A stretch of 5,719 nucleotides of DNA from Candidatus Omnitrophota bacterium (GTDB lineage Bacteria > Omnitrophota > Gorgyraeia > Zapsychrales > Fredricksoniimonadaceae), in contig JAGNTT010000128.1 in NCBI GenBank assembly GCA_017987425.1, positions 1-5,719 of the forward strand. Reading direction: 5' to 3'. Shown here piece after piece: positions 5,392 through 5,719 of the stretch; position 1 is the first letter of the stretch, and every line of letters starts with the position of its first letter. The notes below the pieces were generated by a model that did not search any database, was not told where the DNA came from, and worked only from the letters and a program-made list of their open reading frames with translations. The position numbers and the translations under genes are program-made.

Positions 5392-5719
5392 TCACGCCTT
5401 TACTCCCAGCAATAACCGGTTAAGCACGTTATATCGCCTGATCAGTAGTTTCGAGACCATCATACAGAGATAAATAAAAAAGCAGACAACCGCAGGCACC
5501 CAGATGCAAAAAAACAAAGGCGCCGCAAAATCAAATTTCAACTGCGTACCTGCCACAATCCGCGGATAGATACCTTCCACGAGATATCGCTGAACGAGAT
5601 AAATATCCAATGAATAAACTCCGACCAAGGTCAATAAATCGCCGACTTTGGTACCCGAGAGCAATGCCCCCAGTCTCCATGCTATCAGTATCCCCAAGAG
5701 ACCCACACCATATCTATAC
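5392..5719 (-). CDS. Probable acyltransferase family 3 membrane protein (C-terminal part only)
   Basis: The last 108 residues of a polytopic membrane protein whose frame stays open to the window edge. A GTG at 5704-5706 could be read as a start, but the frame continues upstream without a stop, so it is more likely internal. Three hydrophobic segments are visible: GLLGILIAW and following, LLTLVGVYSLDIYLVQRYL, and the long LFFCIWVPAVVCFFIYLCMM, with a short basic tail (KLLIRRYN...). The GVYSLDIYLV block resembles the late helix motif (GxxSLxIYLxH) of acyltransferase-3/OafA-like enzymes that add acetyl or other acyl groups to surface sugars; here Gln replaces the usual His. Another multi-pass membrane protein is possible, since the catalytic N-terminal His is outside the window. 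The methyltransferase-GT2 gene follows after seven bases, consistent with a surface glycan operon. Confidence 0.6.
   Translation of the reverse strand, partial: YRYGVGLLGILIAWRLGALLSGTKVGDLLTLVGVYSLDIYLVQRYLVEGIYPRIVAGTQLKFDFAAPLFFCIWVPAVVCFFIYLCMMVSKLLIRRYNVLNRLLLGVKA

Noticed and set aside
5704..5706. GTG as true start of the gene at the right edge
   Set aside because: The frame remains open to the end of the window and the protein would be too short for the membrane family; it is more likely an internal Val codon.

Overview
The window carries eight genes, all on the minus strand, so transcription runs from high to low coordinates. Two are cut by the window edges: the high-coordinate gene lacks its 5' part and the low-coordinate gene lacks its 3' part. 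Genes are tightly packed, the longest non-coding gap is 124 bases, and there are no RNA genes, mobile elements or CRISPR arrays. Shine-Dalgarno sites and a sigma70-type promoter point to a bacterium. The secreted metal-binding protein and the polyprenol-type sugar transferases fit a diderm. The mix of genes resembles genomes of uncultured diderm phyla (for example Omnitrophota), but that is only an impression and the phylum cannot be fixed from this sequence.

Block A (5719 down to 2098) looks like one transcription unit for a cell-surface glycan. In order of transcription it holds the C-terminal end of a probable acyltransferase-3 family membrane protein, a methyltransferase/glycosyltransferase-2 fusion, a membrane-anchored TPR protein, and a GT39/ArnT-like membrane protein. 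Gaps are 7 and 6 bases, then a 1-base TGATG overlap. A plausible reading is that the GT2 domain charges a polyprenol carrier with sugar, the GT-C protein uses that donor outside the membrane, and the methyl- and acyltransferase activities decorate the product. The TPR protein may scaffold. Substrates are unknown.

Block B (2034 down to 1) begins at a good sigma70-like promoter (TTGACG, 17 bases, TAATAT). It holds a CxxC thioredoxin-like protein, a membrane-anchored conserved protein of unknown function, a Fur-family metalloregulator, and the start of a TroA/ZnuA-type metal-binding protein of an ABC importer. The regulator and the importer gene are each preceded by a near-palindrome with the same architecture (ATGAGA, five bases, TATCAT). 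This suggests one operator used twice: the regulator controlling both itself and metal uptake. The downstream box also resembles the enterobacterial Zur consensus, so zinc is the leading guess for the metal, with manganese or iron not excluded.

The most useful observation is this shared operator pair. The fusion enzyme and the uncharacterised 199-residue protein come next. I found nothing that clearly amounts to an undescribed system.
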